Shown: positions 14,801-22,788 of the stretch, in pieces | How the letters are laid out: every line of letters begins with the position of its first letter | How positions within the stretch are numbered: the first letter of the stretch is position 1 | DNA from: SZUA-365 sp964635845 | GTDB taxonomy: Bacteria; Bacteroidota; Ignavibacteria; SZUA-365 | Assembly: GCA_964635845.1 (NCBI GenBank) | Contig: CAZWNO010000036.1 | Location: 1-32,914, forward strand | DNA length: 32,914 bases | Direction of reading: 5' to 3' | Made by a program: the position numbers and the translations under genes | The notes under the pieces: generated by a model | The model's database searches: none | The model's input: only the letters and a program-made list of their open reading frames with translations | What the model was told of the DNA's origin: nothing

Positions 14801-16882
14801 CCATGTATTCCCGTAGTCCCATGAGTCCGTATCGGAATCCGGATGGGCTGGCGAAGAATAGCTCACATGAGTGAGCGACGAATCGCAGATCAAGATGGAA
14901 GGGACAGTACGCCCTTCGCTCCAAAGCTCCATGCCGCGGGACAGGTCTCTCGGCTCGACGGTTTGCATCGCCGACACGAATCCCAACTCGGACATCACGA
15001 CGACTTCCCCGCATCGTGAAAGGGATATATCACCCCTGAACGAACCGTGATCGAATTCTCCGCCGATGATGGCGGCATTCACAAGATTGCCCGTCGAATC
15101 GAATTTCGCGATGAAGCTATCCCATGGATTTGAATTCACCCTTTTTAATAAGGGGGCGATGGTAGCAGGGAATCCCGTACCGTAAGTAAATCCATGCACG
15201 ATGGCATTGTCCTCGGCATCCAGCACCAGCGCATTCGCTCCAATGGGTGTCCCCATACCGTGCAGGGAAACGGCATGCCGGTAGGATTTCGCATCAGGAG
15301 CCAGGCGCGCCAACCAGGCCGCTTCTACACCGACGGAAGGAACGCCATATTGCCGCGTCGCTGTGAGACGGGAAAGAGTGTCCGCAATTCCCACGATCAC
15401 CGGACATCCCTGCTTGTCGACCTCCATGTCCATTTCCGGCATACTGACCGCGGGACGAGGCGTGTTGACCGGGTAGAACCACGAGTCGTTGTAGCCGTTC
15501 GAGTTGAAAAAATAAGTCCCCCAACGCAGGGTGTCCAGCGCCGCGCTGAGTCTCACAACGTAGGCCGTGCTCAGGCAGCCCTGGCTGTCCACATACCCGC
15601 GCATGGAGAGCCAGGGATGCACCACGCCGGGTGTCACGAACCACTGCTCGCCGGTGGCCATTCCAAGGACATACACGTCGTCATCCGGTCCCACAGCGAT
15701 ATCCGTGATGCGCGAGTATATCGGGCCTTCCAGATAGGTGGATGCGCGAAGCCTGCCGTCGTCCCTGAACCGGAGCAGCACGCTGTTGTAATCGCGTGTA
15801 TCGTAGGTCATGGGATTGTCGATCGGTGCGGATTGCACCGCTCCGGGAGTGACCGGGAAATCATTGCCCCTGGCAAAGGTCGAGAGCAGCAGATCCCCGC
15901 CGGGCGAACGGTGGAGCGGGATGTGGTACCAACCATACCCTGGATTGGGCGCATCGAAATCAGTGAGAAGTGACCCGAAATAGGTGCCGAACAACAGCGT
16001 GTTGCCATCGCAGGAAAGGCCGGCGAGATAATGGTCGCTGCCTCCACGAAGGCTCGTCTGGATCGCGTTGTGTACAGGCATGTCGCTGGACTCGGTGAGC
16101 ATGAATAAATAGATGTTGGACTGTTCGTCCGCGATGATGCCGAATGAATGCTCGTCCGCCTTCCCGCCGAAGAAAGTGCAGAACTCGGTTTCCACAAGCT
16201 GGCGCCATGCGCGCAGTGCCGGTCCGGGCCTCGGGCGCAACGTATCCACACGGATTTCCATGGGCATTTTCCGGTCGAGCAGCGTGCCGGCCCCCGACGG
16301 ACGCAGGACTGTCTCCGGCGCATCCGCTCCGTCGACGAGGAAGGCGATGTCGCGCGGGTCCCCACCCGGACGCACGCGGATCGACTGCCGCAGCCGTTCG
16401 CCGTCGTAGCGGTACTCGAGGTCGATATTCTCCCAGACATTCTCATAGGTGAGACTCCGCACCGTCCCCACGTTCTCGTGCCAGCCGGCTTTCTCATGAC
16501 CCGGGTAAAAATGCATGCGCGTGACGGCTTCCTCGCCTTCGACGATTTTCAGCCGCGGGGACGGACGAAGGAAACGGAGCCGGGTTCGAGAGAATACCGG
16601 GCGTCCGCCTGCCGGCCCCATCGCGGTCCCGGGCCCCGGCTGCACCGTCTCCAGTGGCATCCGTGGCGCGGAGGCAAGGGAGAACAGCTCGACGCCTTCG
16701 GCTGTGAGCGCGGCCTTGGCGCTCGAACCGAGAATGCCGTAGCGCACAGCGGCAGGCCACTGGCCTTGATTTCTCACGAATGTTTTCGGGTGGATGTCGC
16801 GTGAGGTCCCACCTCCGTGCGGCATGGACGTTGCTCCCGCATGCACAGTGATGCAGAGCAGCAGAATTCCGATCAGGCGCAT
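11819..16882 (-). CDS. Giant secreted propeller / Ig-like / BACON protein with T9SS sorting domain
   Basis: The 1687-aa protein starts at ATG 16882 with GGAGGGG upstream. The signal peptide is MRLIGILLLCITVHAGA. A DUF7948-type domain follows (KTFVRNQGQWPAAVRYG, about 33-190). SBBP-like beta-propeller repeats run to about 760, for example DDDVYVLGMATGEQWFVTPG. At about 770-1490 come tandem Ig/CARDB-like modules of roughly 110 aa, each opening with a Cys-x-[VL]-x-[VLM]-P strand and holding a 'W.L..P' core. A BACON-like domain (PLSWTATPTAPWLDAYP) lies at about 1510-1590. A type A sorting domain with MQLYPNPY ends the chain. It is probably surface-attached; the ligand is unknown. It has its own promoter-like site. 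Confidence 0.85.
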   Translation of the reverse strand: MRLIGILLLCITVHAGATSMPHGGGTSRDIHPKTFVRNQGQWPAAVRYGILGSSAKAALTAEGVELFSLASAPRMPLETVQPGPGTAMGPAGGRPVFSRTRLRFLRPSPRLKIVEGEEAVTRMHFYPGHEKAGWHENVGTVRSLTYENVWENIDLEYRYDGERLRQSIRVRPGGDPRDIAFLVDGADAPETVLRPSGAGTLLDRKMPMEIRVDTLRPRPGPALRAWRQLVETEFCTFFGGKADEHSFGIIADEQSNIYLFMLTESSDMPVHNAIQTSLRGGSDHYLAGLSCDGNTLLFGTYFGSLLTDFDAPNPGYGWYHIPLHRSPGGDLLLSTFARGNDFPVTPGAVQSAPIDNPMTYDTRDYNSVLLRFRDDGRLRASTYLEGPIYSRITDIAVGPDDDVYVLGMATGEQWFVTPGVVHPWLSMRGYVDSQGCLSTAYVVRLSAALDTLRWGTYFFNSNGYNDSWFYPVNTPRPAVSMPEMDMEVDKQGCPVIVGIADTLSRLTATRQYGVPSVGVEAAWLARLAPDAKSYRHAVSLHGMGTPIGANALVLDAEDNAIVHGFTYGTGFPATIAPLLKRVNSNPWDSFIAKFDSTGNLVNAAIIGGEFDHGSFRGDISLSRCGEVVVMSELGFVSAMQTVEPRDLSRGMELWSEGRTVPSILICDSSLTHVSYSSPAHPDSDTDSWDYGNTWSDVDFLSFDPAGYVYRIFGWANSAALDPIIYNTSRTQETEIDVFFSRHHYPICQLLYCRLEVEDTLVVPDPPESLHPSGFRVTVTVTTDAATADANNVIGDLFLPDGVNTLAGDSVVHFSFEPGTMAPGTSISRSVMVRPTRAFRTDTLPYIFIGYYTDSRDERSCPRPLTVCTAHTYLHRVPEYRPLPECELVVHDSLIDYPATPRCAPGTVPVQLTLRHRGLAAWKIGKVVLRLPDGMGLAFAPPGDSLRGDRVLEPGDTLSWTWMVTLPLRNEATLAMIRVHVFDTTGMEITRCWDEAPIPEMPGLSCALTLPQTVTWDVAAGRALTDPIPASMLIDNRLDSSLGMVTVRIDLSRAAHLRLDAAEPLERRPGALGPCETATAPWQLHATEPIATYTTDTVTVWYRFDGDNTERFCSRQIQLFRLEKTITCSVTMPDTLGTLSGDDSRLDTLRVSAVLRNMGSAAVGLRDAMLAVSGADGWKAIDPMQRTLTVLAAGDSIQLFWKLIIPVSASARTLRCDLSIHDERGMQISQCGSAVYLPPFDLSPYCAVVLPDSIHASPETGGYQPNPIPVRVTVHNPDDAIATGIDASVILGDAPRLRLRAGEPSTRPIPAIAAHDSVELGWLLEVADSPETDSIQTVSIVLRQAELVLSSCAGTTVLQHMPAIAKLRCLAFGHDSAYYDAKYEIIVPDPLQVWYSISNEGTADAQACEVSLLLPPGWKFADGVTNPALFGTIVPGDTVARSWLITPVEGAPWSDAITLAFSGACGSDSIEGGCVHQIGLSTGNTRELVFTPLRMVFEAEEGGPLPPAQSAHVWTAGAAPLSWTATPTAPWLDAYPAMMQGAGSIDIRPNSTAYPAGMYHADVLLGTGQQAPRAIEVYYDITDGTMAVPPASAAAHGMQLYPNPYSISRHGMLHIVMTGSARQAEGGLLCSIHDLLGRELQRTVIDNAEIADGTVRIPFNARAARIGPVLVTIRGAREFASMLLLLTP

Positions 16883-16925
16883 CGTCCCCTCCGGGTTGAT
16901 CAGTGCAAATCAGGATACGGAAGCC

Positions 16926-16957
16926 TGATAATAGCGATTCAAGGAGACAGATGCAAT
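16926..16957 (-). promoter_or_regulatory. Putative promoter of the giant T9SS protein gene
   Basis: On the minus strand ATTG (16957-16954), a 20-bp spacer, then TATTATCA (16933-16926). The -7 element matches only TAnn, with AT in place of TT. ATCAGG/CCTGAT arms (16909-16914 and 16924-16929) form a 6-bp inverted repeat overlapping the predicted start, a possible operator. The leader would be about 37 nt. Confidence 0.35.
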
Positions 16958-17040
16958 GGGGAGAGAGCCCCCCTGGCTCCCTTCATAAATTTTCTTTTGG
17001 AATGTGTGCGTTCCTACTGTCGGTCCGCGTTGCGCTGCGA

Positions 17041-18021
17041 TCAGGTCTGGATCATCCGCATGATTTCCTCGGCGACTTCGAGCGCCTGCTGGCCCGCGCG
17101 GCCGTCGACGACCGGGGACGTGCCGTTGCGCACGGCGCTGACGAAGAGCTGCAGCTCGTGGCGGAGGGGATTGTGGTCCTTCGGAACGGGCGGCTGCTCG
17201 TAGACGATATTGCGCTTGATTTTCCCCTCCTCGATCATGCCGAGCATGTACGTCGGCGTGATGTCGGAGTCCCCCGCGTCGACGAGACGGAATACCTCGG
17301 CGAGCCCCTGAAGGAAGTCGATGGAGATGTACGCGTTCTTCTGGAAGAGCCGCATCTTGCGCATGCGGTTCTGCGAAATCCGGCTGGCCGTGATATTCGC
17401 CACGCAGCCGTTCGCGAATTTGATGCGCGCGTTGGCGATGTCGGCCGAGTCGGAGACGACCGCGAGTCCGCTTGCGTCGATGGACTCCACCTCGCTGCGC
17501 ACGAGGCTGAGGATGATGTCGATGTCGTGGATCATCAGGTCGAGCACGACGGCGACGTCGGTGCCGCGGGGATTGAACTGCGCGAGGCGGTGCGACTCGA
17601 CGAACAGCGGACTGATGTTGTAGCCGTCGAGCGCGACGATGGCGGGATTGAAGCGCTCGATATGACCCACCTGGATGATGACGCCGTGTTCTCGAGCGAG
17701 GGCGTTGAGCGCGCGCGCCTGCTCGACGGTTTTCGTGATCGGTTTTTCCAGGAACACCGGCTTGCCGCGGCGGATGGCCTCGGCTGCGTGTTCGAAATGC
17801 AGCGAGGTCGGCGTGGCGATGCTCAGCGCATCCACGCTGTCGAGCAGGTCGTCGTAACTGTCCGCCGCCCGCGTGCCGTATTCCCCGGCGACGCGCCGGG
17901 CCGTTTCACCATCCAGGTCGTACACCGCGGCGAGCATCGCGCCTTCCGCAGTGGAGAGCATCTTCGCGTGCAGCGATCCGAGATGTCCGAGTCCGATGAC
18001 ACCGACCATGAGTGCTGACAT
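17041..18021 (-). CDS. Gfo/Idh/MocA oxidoreductase, possibly GnnA-like (UDP-GlcNAc 3-dehydrogenase)
   Basis: An NAD-dependent sugar oxidoreductase of 326 aa. The Rossmann motif VGVIGLGHLGSLHAKML is at residues 6-22. The catalytic EKP is in GKPVFLEKPITKTVEQA, and VGHIERFNP marks the second domain. The gene lies 12 bp after lpxA in the lipid A block, and no aminotransferase is seen nearby. In Acidithiobacillus ferrooxidans and Leptospira an enzyme of this family (GnnA) oxidises UDP-GlcNAc at C3 to make diamino sugars for lipid A. That role is an inference from position only. The gap 16883-17040 holds the promoter above and a weak GAGCC/GGCTC hairpin (16965-16979) without a T tract. Confidence 0.75.
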   Translation of the reverse strand: MSALMVGVIGLGHLGSLHAKMLSTAEGAMLAAVYDLDGETARRVAGEYGTRAADSYDDLLDSVDALSIATPTSLHFEHAAEAIRRGKPVFLEKPITKTVEQARALNALAREHGVIIQVGHIERFNPAIVALDGYNISPLFVESHRLAQFNPRGTDVAVVLDLMIHDIDIILSLVRSEVESIDASGLAVVSDSADIANARIKFANGCVANITASRISQNRMRKMRLFQKNAYISIDFLQGLAEVFRLVDAGDSDITPTYMLGMIEEGKIKRNIVYEQPPVPKDHNPLRHELQLFVSAVRNGTSPVVDGRAGQQALEVAEEIMRMIQT

Positions 18022-18033
18022 TGCGCTGTCTCC

Positions 18034-18825
18034 TCAGGCGCCGAGACGGGCGGCCTTGATGATGCCGCGGCTGCTCGCCGCGATGAAGTCGAGAATGAGC
18101 GTAACTTCCGGTGTCTGCGCGAGATTCTCCTTTATCCATGCCACTGCCTGCGAGACGTTCATGCCCTGCCGGTAGATCGCGTTGTAGACCCGATCGAGCA
18201 GATCGAGCGTTTCGCGCGAGAAGCCGCGGCGGCGCAGGCCGATGGAATTGAGTCCCTCGAACTGCGCGGGGAAGCCGCCGGTGAGGACGTACGGGGGAAT
18301 ATCCTTCGACACCCGCGACTGCGCGCCGACCATGACATGCGCGCCGATGTGGCAGAACTGGTGGATGCCGGTGAGTCCGCCGATGATGGCCTGGTCGCCG
18401 ATCTCGCAGTGGCCGCCCATCTGCACGCTGTTGGCGATGATGACCTTGCTGCCGATCTGGCAGTCGTGTGCGACGTGCACGTAGGCCATGAGCAGGCAGT
18501 CGCTGCCCACGCGCGTTTTCCACGAATACGTGGTGGCGCGGTTCAGCGTGCAGTATTCGCGGACGGTGCACCTGTCCCCGAGATGGAATTCGGTTTTCTC
18601 ATTGGCGTATTTGAGGTCCTGCGGCGGGGTCGCGATGACCGCGCCCTGGTGGATGGCGCAGTTTTTTCCGATGCGTGCGCCGTTGTCGATGAGCACGTGC
18701 GGACCAAGCGTGGTACCTTCGCCTATGACGACGTCGGCGTGAATCGTGGAATAGGGACCGACGACGACGCCTTCGGCAAGCTCCGCCTTCGGATCGACGA
18801 TCGCGGTGGGATGGATGTTCGGCAT
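18034..18825 (-). CDS. lpxA: UDP-N-acetylglucosamine acyltransferase
   Basis: LpxA moves a 3-hydroxyacyl chain from acyl carrier protein to UDP-GlcNAc, the first step of lipid A synthesis. The 263-aa protein is a left-handed beta helix of hexapeptide repeats (IHPTAIVDPKAELAEGVVVG). The catalytic His120 is in VHVAHDC (E. coli His125). GIHQFCHIGAHVMVG and LRRRGFSRETL match the conserved C-terminal region. Residue Ala168 aligns with E. coli Gly173, the position that limits acyl chain length. ATG 18825 gives the family start MPNIHPTA; the frame upstream of it is not conserved. The gap of 109 bp to lpxC-fabZ shows no other feature. Confidence 0.95.
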   Translation of the reverse strand: MPNIHPTAIVDPKAELAEGVVVGPYSTIHADVVIGEGTTLGPHVLIDNGARIGKNCAIHQGAVIATPPQDLKYANEKTEFHLGDRCTVREYCTLNRATTYSWKTRVGSDCLLMAYVHVAHDCQIGSKVIIANSVQMGGHCEIGDQAIIGGLTGIHQFCHIGAHVMVGAQSRVSKDIPPYVLTGGFPAQFEGLNSIGLRRRGFSRETLDLLDRVYNAIYRQGMNVSQAVAWIKENLAQTPEVTLILDFIAASSRGIIKAARLGA

Positions 18826-18934
18826 GATGTGTCTGTTCGGGTGAGTGAATCCGCGCGGGCTCCGTTCGGTGGAATTCCGCGCGCGCCATGCGCCGGCCAG
18901 GGCGCTCCGCAAGGGGGCTCCGTCCGTGCGCGAG

Positions 18935-20347
18935 CTATGCGCCGTTCTTCTTCGGGTTCTTGTCGACGACCGCCGCCATCATGTCGGCTTCGGCCACGAG
19001 ATCGCCTTCGACGAAGCACTTCCCGCGCATCTGGATGATGTTGCGGCGCTTGTTCGTCATCTCCACTTCCATGACGAGCTGGTCGCCGGGGACGACGGGA
19101 CGGCGGAACTTCGCGTTGTCTATGGTGGAGAAAAAGGCCAGTTTTTCCTTTGGATTCTCGAGCGTGTTGAGCATCAGGATGCCGCCGCACTGCGCCATGG
19201 CCTCGATCATCAGCACGCCGGGCATGACCGGTTGTCCGGGGAAATGTCCCTGGAAGAAGGGCTCGTTGATCGTGACGTTCTTGATGCCGACGATCTTTCC
19301 CTCGATCTCGAGGCTGACGATCTTGTCGACCAGGAGGAAGGGATAGCGGTGGGGGAGGATCTCGCTTATCGCGTTGATGTCGAAGACCAGTCCCTTCTTG
19401 CGCTCGTGCTGGAACTTCTTGACGAGGCGCTTCTCGAGGTAGAGTTTACGGATCATGCGGGCGAATTCGACGTTGCTCGCGTGTCCCGGACGCGCGGCCA
19501 GGATCTGCGCCTTGAGAGGAACACCGACGAGGGTCAGGTCGCCCAGCAGGTCGAGCAGCTTGTGCCGGGAGGGCTCGTTGCGGTAGCGCAGCGTGATGTC
19601 GTTCAGGAAGCCGTGATCGTTCAGATGGATGTTCTGATCCACATTCAGTTTTTTCCCGATGGCGTCGAGGTCCTCGCGCGTCATCTCGCGATCGACGATG
19701 ACCACCGCGCTGTCGAGCGAGCCGCCCTTGATAAGTCCCGCGTCGTGCAGCGCTTCGACCTCGGTCAGGAAGCAGAAGGTGCGCGAGGCGGCGAACTCGC
19801 TGACGAATTCGTCGAGCGAAAACATGCCCGTGTGCTGGCTGCCGAGAGCGGGATTCTTGTAATCCACCATCACCGTCATGCGGAAGTCATCGAGCGGCAG
19901 GGCGACGATGTCGATTTCTTTCTCCGGATTGGAGAACTGTATCGTGCGGTCGATGATCAGGTAATCCTTGAGCGCGTCCTGTTTCTGCACTCCCGCGCGC
20001 TGCAGCGCTTCGACGAAGGGCATGGCGCTGCCATCCCCCAGCGGCGGCTCGATGCCGTCGATTTCAATGATGAGGTTGTCGATCTGCAGTCCCGCCACGG
20101 CGGCGAGCACGTGTTCGACCGTGTACACCTTGATGTCGCCGTGTCCCAGCGTCGTGCCGCGGGAGACGTCGACGACATAGTCGACGATGGCGGGAATCTC
20201 CGGATTTCCCCCGAGATCGGTGCGGACGAAACGGATGCCGTAATTCTCCGGCGCCGGCTTGAATGTCAGGGTGCATTGCGCACCGGTGTGCAACCCGGTT
20301 CCCGAGTAGGAAACCGCTTCCTGGATGGTGCATTGGTGAACGAGCAT
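18935..20347 (-). CDS. lpxC-fabZ: Bifunctional LpxC deacetylase / FabZ dehydratase
   Basis: The N-terminal 300 residues are LpxC, the zinc deacetylase that commits UDP-acyl-GlcNAc to lipid A. The zinc ligands are His79 in TVEHVLAAVAGLQIDN and His262/Asp266 in SRHKLLDLLGDL. The C-terminal 145 residues are FabZ, which dehydrates 3-hydroxyacyl-ACP in fatty acid synthesis: LPHRYPFLLVDKI, then GHFPGQPVMPGVLMIEAMAQ with catalytic His and Glu. This fusion is typical of Bacteroidota and Chlorobi. It joins the enzymes that compete for 3-hydroxyacyl-ACP. ATG 20347 is preferred; a TTG at 20371 would add eight residues. The gap 20348-20580 has a weak TTTG-N20-GATTTTAG match on the minus strand. Confidence 0.96.
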   Translation of the reverse strand: MLVHQCTIQEAVSYSGTGLHTGAQCTLTFKPAPENYGIRFVRTDLGGNPEIPAIVDYVVDVSRGTTLGHGDIKVYTVEHVLAAVAGLQIDNLIIEIDGIEPPLGDGSAMPFVEALQRAGVQKQDALKDYLIIDRTIQFSNPEKEIDIVALPLDDFRMTVMVDYKNPALGSQHTGMFSLDEFVSEFAASRTFCFLTEVEALHDAGLIKGGSLDSAVVIVDREMTREDLDAIGKKLNVDQNIHLNDHGFLNDITLRYRNEPSRHKLLDLLGDLTLVGVPLKAQILAARPGHASNVEFARMIRKLYLEKRLVKKFQHERKKGLVFDINAISEILPHRYPFLLVDKIVSLEIEGKIVGIKNVTINEPFFQGHFPGQPVMPGVLMIEAMAQCGGILMLNTLENPKEKLAFFSTIDNAKFRRPVVPGDQLVMEVEMTNKRRNIIQMRGKCFVEGDLVAEADMMAAVVDKNPKKNGA

Positions 20348-20580
20348 GACGGCCTGTATGGAATGAGACAATACTTCAATTCAATGCAATCCTGCTAAAA
20401 TCGGCATATTTCCAGCAAAGAGCAAAGCCGGATTCCGCGGGAACGGCACGCCCCTGCGGGAACGGCGCGCGCTGGGGCGCGCCAATCCCGGGCGGGACGT
20501 TTCGCCCTCATCCGTGACTTTGAGTTCCGGAATTGCTAAATTCAAGGACAAGCACCATCGTATCGAAATGAGGTTTCCCC

Positions 20581-22788
20581 ATGTCTCCCGAGGAAAAGGT
20601 CGCATACACGAATATCCACCACATGCACGCGCGGGCGCAGGACGCGGCCGCGGACGACCGTCCGCTCACGACGGGAGCCGAGGGCGGGGGAGCCGCAGAG
20701 AGCGTGGATCTCTACGCGCCCGAGGCGTATTTCAACCGGGAACTGAGCTGGCTGGCCTTCAACTGGCGCGTGCTGAACGAGGCGCTCGATCCCGCCCTGC
20801 CCCTGCTCGAACGGCTGAAGTTCATCTGCATCACCGCGTCGAACCTCGACGAGTTCTTCATGATCCGCGTGGCGGGACTCAAGCAGCAAATTGAACTGGG
20901 CGTGACCGACCTTCCGTCGGACGGCAACACTGCGGAGGAAACGCTCCGCGCGGTGCATGAAGACGTCCGCCGCATGAACAAGGCGATGTCGGACTGCTTC
21001 CTGCGCGACATCCTTCCGGGGCTGGAGCGGGAAGGCGTGCACCTGCATCGCTACGAGGATCTCGACGACGAGTCGCGGCACTGGTGCGAGACCTATTTCA
21101 TCGATCATGTGTTTCCGGTGCTCTCGCCGCTCGCCATCGATCCCGGACATCCATTCCCGCATCTGCTCAACCGTTCGCTCAACCTCGTTATCACCGTCGT
21201 CGATTCCATCACGCTCGAGGAACGCATCGCGGTCGTCCAGGTGCCTCCGGTCGTGCCGCGTCTCGTGCATATCCCGCACAAGACGGGAGGGTATCACTAC
21301 GTGCTGCTGGGACAGGTGATCGCGGAGAATGCCAACGCGCTGTTTCCGGGATTGCAGGTGAAGGAGGCCTTCCGCTTTCGCATCACGCGCAACGCGGACC
21401 TCGAGATCGCGGACGACGAAGCGTCCGATCTCCTCAAGACGATCGAGGAACAGTTACGCCGCCGGCGCTGGGGAGCCGTGGTGCGCGCGGAGGTCGACCA
21501 CGACATGCCGCGGCATGTGCTGCGCCTGCTGCAGGGCTCCATGAATCTCGAGGAGGGTGATATCTACCCGGTCGAAGGGCCGCACAACCTGTCGGATTTC
21601 ATGGAGCTGATCAAGCTTCCGATCAAGCATCTGAAGGATCCCCCGTTCACCCCGCGCATCATCGAGGATCTGCGCGACGATCACAACATCTTCGATCGCG
21701 TGCGCGAACGCGACCTCTTTTTCCATCATCCCTATGATTCGTTCAGCTCGGTGGTCGAGTTCATCGAAGTCGCTGCCGACGATCCGAACGTGCTCGCCAT
21801 CAAGCAGACGCTGTACCGAACGAGCGGCGACTCGAGCATCGTCAAGGCGCTGGCGCGCGCGGCGCTCAACGGCAAGCAGGTAACGGCGTTCGTGGAACTG
21901 AAGGCCCGCTTCGACGAGGAGAACAACATCATCTGGGCGCGTCAGCTCGAGCAGGCGGGCGTCCACGTCGTGTACGGGATTCTCGGCCTCAAGACGCACT
22001 GCAAGTTCGCCCTCATCGTGCGGCGCGAGAAGCAGGGACTCCGGACCTACGTGCACATGAGCACCGGGAACTACAACGAGATTACCGCCCGCGTGTACAC
22101 CGATTTCGGCATCATGACCTGCCGCGACGACATGGCCTTCGAAGCGACCGGACTCTTCAATTACCTCACCGGGTACTCGCATCAGACAAACTGGCGGAAG
22201 ATCATCATCGCGCCGATTTCTCTGCGGCAGAAGACCCTTGCGCTGATCCAGCGGGAGATGGAGAACAGGAAAGCGGGCAAGCGTGCGGGCATCACCGCCA
22301 AGCTCAACGCCCTGGTGGATGCGCAGGTGATCCGCTCGCTGTACCGGGCCTCGCAGGCAGGCGTGCCGATCGACCTGGTGGTGCGCGGCATCTGCTGCCT
22401 GCGCCCGGGAGTGCCGGGACTTAGTGAAAACATCCGCGTCACCAGCATCGTCGGACGATTTCTCGAGCACACGCGCGTGTTCGTCTTCGAGAACGCGGGA
22501 GATACGGAAGTCTATTTCAGCAGCGCCGACTGGATGCCGCGCAATCTGAATCGCCGGGTCGAAGCCATGTGGATGGTGGAACAGGAGGCGATCAAGGAGC
22601 GGGTCCTCACGCAGATTCTGCCGACCATCCTGTCCGATACGGCCAAGTCCTACGTCCTGCAGTCCGACGGCAGCTACGTGCGTCCAGCCGTTCCCGCGGG
22701 CGCCGAACGCGTCAGCAGCCAGGAGGCGTTTATCCGTTTCGCCGAAATCGCCTATCGCGAGCGCCGCGATGACGACGACGACGAATGA
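20581..22788 (+). CDS. ppk1: Polyphosphate kinase 1
   Basis: PPK1 makes long-chain polyphosphate from ATP. The N-terminal domain shows FNRELSWLAFNWRVLNEA and ASNLDEFFMIRVAGLKQQ. The catalytic part shows RTSGDSSIVKAL, then GLKTHCKFALIVRR with His473, the residue equivalent to the phosphorylated His of E. coli PPK1. The second conserved His630 is in FLEHTRVFVFEN. MPRNLNRRVE is the C-terminal signature. The length of 735 aa includes about 40 extra variable residues at the N-terminus. The upstream gap has no strong promoter match. The stop directly abuts the stop of the convergent ROK gene. Confidence 0.96.
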   Translation: MSPEEKVAYTNIHHMHARAQDAAADDRPLTTGAEGGGAAESVDLYAPEAYFNRELSWLAFNWRVLNEALDPALPLLERLKFICITASNLDEFFMIRVAGLKQQIELGVTDLPSDGNTAEETLRAVHEDVRRMNKAMSDCFLRDILPGLEREGVHLHRYEDLDDESRHWCETYFIDHVFPVLSPLAIDPGHPFPHLLNRSLNLVITVVDSITLEERIAVVQVPPVVPRLVHIPHKTGGYHYVLLGQVIAENANALFPGLQVKEAFRFRITRNADLEIADDEASDLLKTIEEQLRRRRWGAVVRAEVDHDMPRHVLRLLQGSMNLEEGDIYPVEGPHNLSDFMELIKLPIKHLKDPPFTPRIIEDLRDDHNIFDRVRERDLFFHHPYDSFSSVVEFIEVAADDPNVLAIKQTLYRTSGDSSIVKALARAALNGKQVTAFVELKARFDEENNIIWARQLEQAGVHVVYGILGLKTHCKFALIVRREKQGLRTYVHMSTGNYNEITARVYTDFGIMTCRDDMAFEATGLFNYLTGYSHQTNWRKIIIAPISLRQKTLALIQREMENRKAGKRAGITAKLNALVDAQVIRSLYRASQAGVPIDLVVRGICCLRPGVPGLSENIRVTSIVGRFLEHTRVFVFENAGDTEVYFSSADWMPRNLNRRVEAMWMVEQEAIKERVLTQILPTILSDTAKSYVLQSDGSYVRPAVPAGAERVSSQEAFIRFAEIAYRERRDDDDDE

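Noticed and set aside
16940..17040. AAGGAG followed by ATG on the plus strand upstream of the oxidoreductase end
   Set aside because: The frame runs into the antisense of the oxidoreductase and gives no family-like protein; the ribosome-site match is probably chance.
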